This document shows, one piece after another, positions 61,900 to 64,000 of a stretch of 64,000 nt of DNA (position 1 is the first letter of the stretch; each line of letters begins with the position of its first letter). The stretch lies in contig NZ_SLVB01000002.1 in NCBI RefSeq assembly GCF_004341845.1, positions 310,001 to 374,000 on the forward strand. The letters run 5' to 3'. The notes below the pieces were generated by a model. That model saw only the letters and a program-made list of their open reading frames with translations. It was not told the DNA's origin and searched no databases. This stretch comes from Novosphingobium sp. PhB165. GTDB lineage: Bacteria > Pseudomonadota > Alphaproteobacteria > Sphingomonadales > Sphingomonadaceae. A program made the position numbers and the translations under genes.

Positions 61900-63354
61900 G
61901 TGACGGCCCCCGGTGCCGCGACAGGGCAAGCGCTGCTTGTCTTCACGTCGGGCGGCGCCCGCATGGCTATCGACGCGGCGCGCGTGCGCGAAGTTGCCGC
62001 GCTGCCGCCGATAACCGTGGTTCCGCAAGCCGCCGCCTGCCTTGTCGGCGTCGCCCGCTTTCGCAGTCAGGTGCTTCCGGTGGTGTCTGCGGCCAGACTG
62101 GTGGACGGCCGCGATGCCCCGGCCCGGCAAGCCCTCCTGCTGGGCGGCGAGCGGCCTTGTGCGCTTGCGATCGACAAAGTGATCGGGCTGGTAACGGGCG
62201 GCGAAGACCGTGCGCCCGATTTCGAAGCCCTGCTGGCGGAGGCCTTTCCGGTCGGCGAACGCAGCGCCGGAATCAAGGCAGCGGCCGGGACGCCCGCTGC
62301 CGCGCCAAATGCCGCAGACTTCCGTGACGATGAGGCCTTGCTGCTGGTCCTGGAAGTCGGCCGCCAGCATTTCGCGCTGCCGCTCGACCAGATCGAGGAA
62401 GTATGCCTGCCCGCCGACGATGTGGCCGCGCTTCCGCAAGCCATCGGAGCGGCGCTGGGCACGATGGCCTATCGCGGCGGCCTGCTGCCGTTGCTTTCGC
62501 TGGCCGGATTGCTGGCGATGGATGCGCCGCTCGCGGAAAATGCCCGCGTGGTCGTGGCGCGGATCGGCGGCACGCGGGTAGGTCTGGTGGTGGACCGGCT
62601 GCGCCATGTGCTGCGCACGCCAAAGGCGCGGATCGATCCGGTGCCTGTGGCGCTGGTAAGGGGCGAGGCGGAAGCCGTGGTGCAGGCGATCTGCCGCCCG
62701 CCAGAGGGGGGGCGTCTGGTTTCCGTGCTCGATGCCGGACACTTGCTGCCGGAGGACGTGACCGCGCGGCTTCGCGCCGTCATGACTGCACCGGAACGGG
62801 CGGATGCGACGGTACCGGACAAAGCGGAGGCGCAGGGGCAGACGTTCCTGTCGTTCCGCGCAGGGGCGCACCGGCTTGCAGTTCCCGCCGTGGCGGTGGA
62901 CGCCGTTGCCAGAGCCCCGCGCGCGATCTCGGCGATCCCCGAGGCGCCGTCATGGCTGCGCGGCGTCGCCAACTTGCGCGGCGAAGCGGTGCCGGTGATC
63001 GACCTTGCGGAGCGACTGGACAGGGCGGCCGAGGCCGGTGACCGGCAGCGGCTGATCGTGGCCTCGCACGGGGGCAGCCGCGCGGCATTTCTGGTCGAGG
63101 AAATCTACGGGATGGTTCGCCTCTCGGCACAGGCGGCTGCCACGGCAGTCCCCACCGGAGGGCGGGCCAATGAGACGTTCGAAGGCTTCGCCGCACTTGA
63201 GGATGCGCCAGGGGATGGCCCAGAGGATAGCCCAGAGGATAGCCCAGAGGATAGTACTGCCGGGATGGCGCTGCTGGTATCCCCCTTTGCGCTGATCGAC
63301 GCGGCCGCGCGGGACCTGCTGGCGGCCGCGACGCGGAAAGCGGGTGCGGCGTGA
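61900..63354 (+). CDS. Triple CheW-domain protein
   Basis: 484 residues from a GTG at 61900. Three CheW-like domains follow each other (about 1-120, 145-300 and 310-470), each with the beta-barrel pattern, e.g. LLVFTSGGARMAIDAARVREVA, LLVLEVGRQHFALPLDQIEEV, and FLSFRAGAHRLAVPAVAVDAVARAP followed by WLRGVANLRGEAVPVIDLAERL. CheW couples receptors to CheA; a three-domain version can bridge several receptors or kinases. A short acidic repeat (PEDS) lies in the third domain. It overlaps cheB by GTGA. Confidence 0.9.
   Translation: MTAPGAATGQALLVFTSGGARMAIDAARVREVAALPPITVVPQAAACLVGVARFRSQVLPVVSAARLVDGRDAPARQALLLGGERPCALAIDKVIGLVTGGEDRAPDFEALLAEAFPVGERSAGIKAAAGTPAAAPNAADFRDDEALLLVLEVGRQHFALPLDQIEEVCLPADDVAALPQAIGAALGTMAYRGGLLPLLSLAGLLAMDAPLAENARVVVARIGGTRVGLVVDRLRHVLRTPKARIDPVPVALVRGEAEAVVQAICRPPEGGRLVSVLDAGHLLPEDVTARLRAVMTAPERADATVPDKAEAQGQTFLSFRAGAHRLAVPAVAVDAVARAPRAISAIPEAPSWLRGVANLRGEAVPVIDLAERLDRAAEAGDRQRLIVASHGGSRAAFLVEEIYGMVRLSAQAAATAVPTGGRANETFEGFAALEDAPGDGPEDSPEDSPEDSTAGMALLVSPFALIDAAARDLLAAATRKAGAA
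63221..63256 (+). repeat. 12-bp tandem repeat within the triple CheW gene
   Basis: Three copies of CAGAGGATAGCC (the last ending GTA), coding for the acidic PEDS repeats inserted in the third CheW domain. Such a repeat can change in copy number by slippage without frameshift, since 12 is a multiple of 3. Confidence 0.85.
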
Positions 63355-64000
63355 CGGACACGCGGCTGCTGGTCGTCGACGATTCCGCGCTCATGCGCAA
63401 ATTGCTGGTCGAGATATTTTCGGGTCACGGCTTCGAAGTGGCCCTGGCGCGCAGCGGGACCGAGGCGCTGGCGATGCTGGGCACTTTCCTCCCGGATGTC
63501 GTGACGCTCGACGTCCACATGCCGGACATGGACGGGCTGGCCTGCCTGGACCGGATCATGGTCGAGCACCCCTGCCCGGTGGTCATGGTTTCCGCCCTGA
63601 CCGCGGAAGGCGCTGACGAGACGCTGGAAGCGCTGTCGCTCGGCGCGGTGGATTTCATCGCCAAGCCCAGCGGCCCGATCTCGCTGGAGATCGACCGGAT
63701 CGCCGAGGCCCTTGTCGAAAAGGTACGCATGGCGGCAGGCGCGCGGATACCGCGATCGCGGCGCCTCACGGAACGCGTGCGGGCGCGGATATCGCGGGTG
63801 GCGGACCAGCCCCGCGCGCGGTCGGCAGGGAAAAAGCAGCGGTTGGCGGGCGATCCGCTGACGGGTGTGGCCGCCGTGCTCGTGGGCGTCTCCACCGGCG
63901 GGCCGCCCGCGCTCGATGCGCTGCTTCAGCCGCTGCCTGCGGATTTCCCCTGGCCCATCGTGATCGCACAGCACATGCCCGCCAGCTTTACCGGAGCACT
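63351..64000 (+). CDS. cheB: Chemotaxis methylesterase/glutamine deamidase CheB (3' end missing)
   Basis: 216 residues are visible from a GTG at 63351 that overlaps the previous stop. The receiver domain has LLVVDDSALMRKLL, phospho-acceptor Asp in VVTLDVHMPDMDGL and Lys in DFIAKPSGPIS. The linker is Arg-rich. The methylesterase domain starts LVGVSTGGPPALDALL with the active-site Ser and continues to QHMPASF with the catalytic His before the window ends. It removes methyl groups from receptors, presumably including the one at 59961. Confidence 0.93.
   Translation, partial: MTDTRLLVVDDSALMRKLLVEIFSGHGFEVALARSGTEALAMLGTFLPDVVTLDVHMPDMDGLACLDRIMVEHPCPVVMVSALTAEGADETLEALSLGAVDFIAKPSGPISLEIDRIAEALVEKVRMAAGARIPRSRRLTERVRARISRVADQPRARSAGKKQRLAGDPLTGVAAVLVGVSTGGPPALDALLQPLPADFPWPIVIAQHMPASFTGA

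Overview
The window is high-GC DNA that reads as the chromosome of a sphingomonad alphaproteobacterium, most like Novosphingobium or a near relative. Signs of this are a MucR/Ros-type regulator, a promoter with the spacing of the alphaproteobacterial general-stress sigma factor EcfG, CHASE2/FecR signalling genes, many aromatic or alicyclic catabolic genes, TonB-dependent uptake, and dispersed palindromes of a kind common in this order. No rRNA, tRNA, CRISPR array, transposase or integrase was recognised. Both window ends cut genes: an acyltransferase on the left and cheB on the right.

Layout. 1-5.0 kb: housekeeping genes (acyltransferase, hydrolase, trmL, a PLP-dependent sulfur amino-acid enzyme) and a MucR-like regulator. 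5.0-11.5 kb: a signalling locus. A lipoprotein gene converges on an overlapping operon of response regulator, secreted LysM/FecR protein and CHASE2 histidine kinase, with a diguanylate cyclase divergent from it. Nearly the same 21-bp direct-repeat box lies about 100 bp upstream of both the lipoprotein and the operon. A probable small RNA with a strong terminator lies behind the lipoprotein's box. 11.5-24.7 kb: acyl-CoA and ring-oxidation genes (CaiB/BaiF CoA transferase, amidohydrolase, Rieske oxygenase with a small partner, two SDRs, a kinase plus acyl-CoA dehydrogenase pair, sulfotransferase) with TetR and AraC regulators, interrupted by an rcnA/rcnR-like metal-efflux pair that has a perfect G/C-tract operator.

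24.7-31.3 kb: sulfur scavenging (arylsulfatase, serine acetyltransferase, TauD-type dioxygenase). The arylsulfatase and the TauD-cysE pair each follow a copy of the same 78-nt leader (69 of 78 positions identical), a probable sulfur-responsive cis-regulatory RNA. A Tat-exported hydrolase and a cytochrome P460-like protein come next. 31.5-44 kb: a carboxylic acid reductase/enoyl-CoA hydratase operon with a divergent TetR, then small metabolic genes, L-2-hydroxyglutarate oxidase, glutaminase, an MFS exporter and an APH-fold protein.

44-48.2 kb: a complete thiamin-uptake operon (TonB receptor, kinase, PnuC-type permease) under a TPP riboswitch. 48.3-55.5 kb: envelope and stress genes (BON protein, flippase, acyltransferase, glycosyltransferase, a 26-residue membrane peptide behind an EcfG-type promoter, a DUF3011-like protein). 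55.6-64 kb: a large PAS/GAF hybrid kinase with a single-domain response regulator, then a chemosensory operon encoding a soluble receptor with two signalling tips, a triple CheW protein and CheB.

All calls come from reading the sequence and remembered family features; no database search was run.
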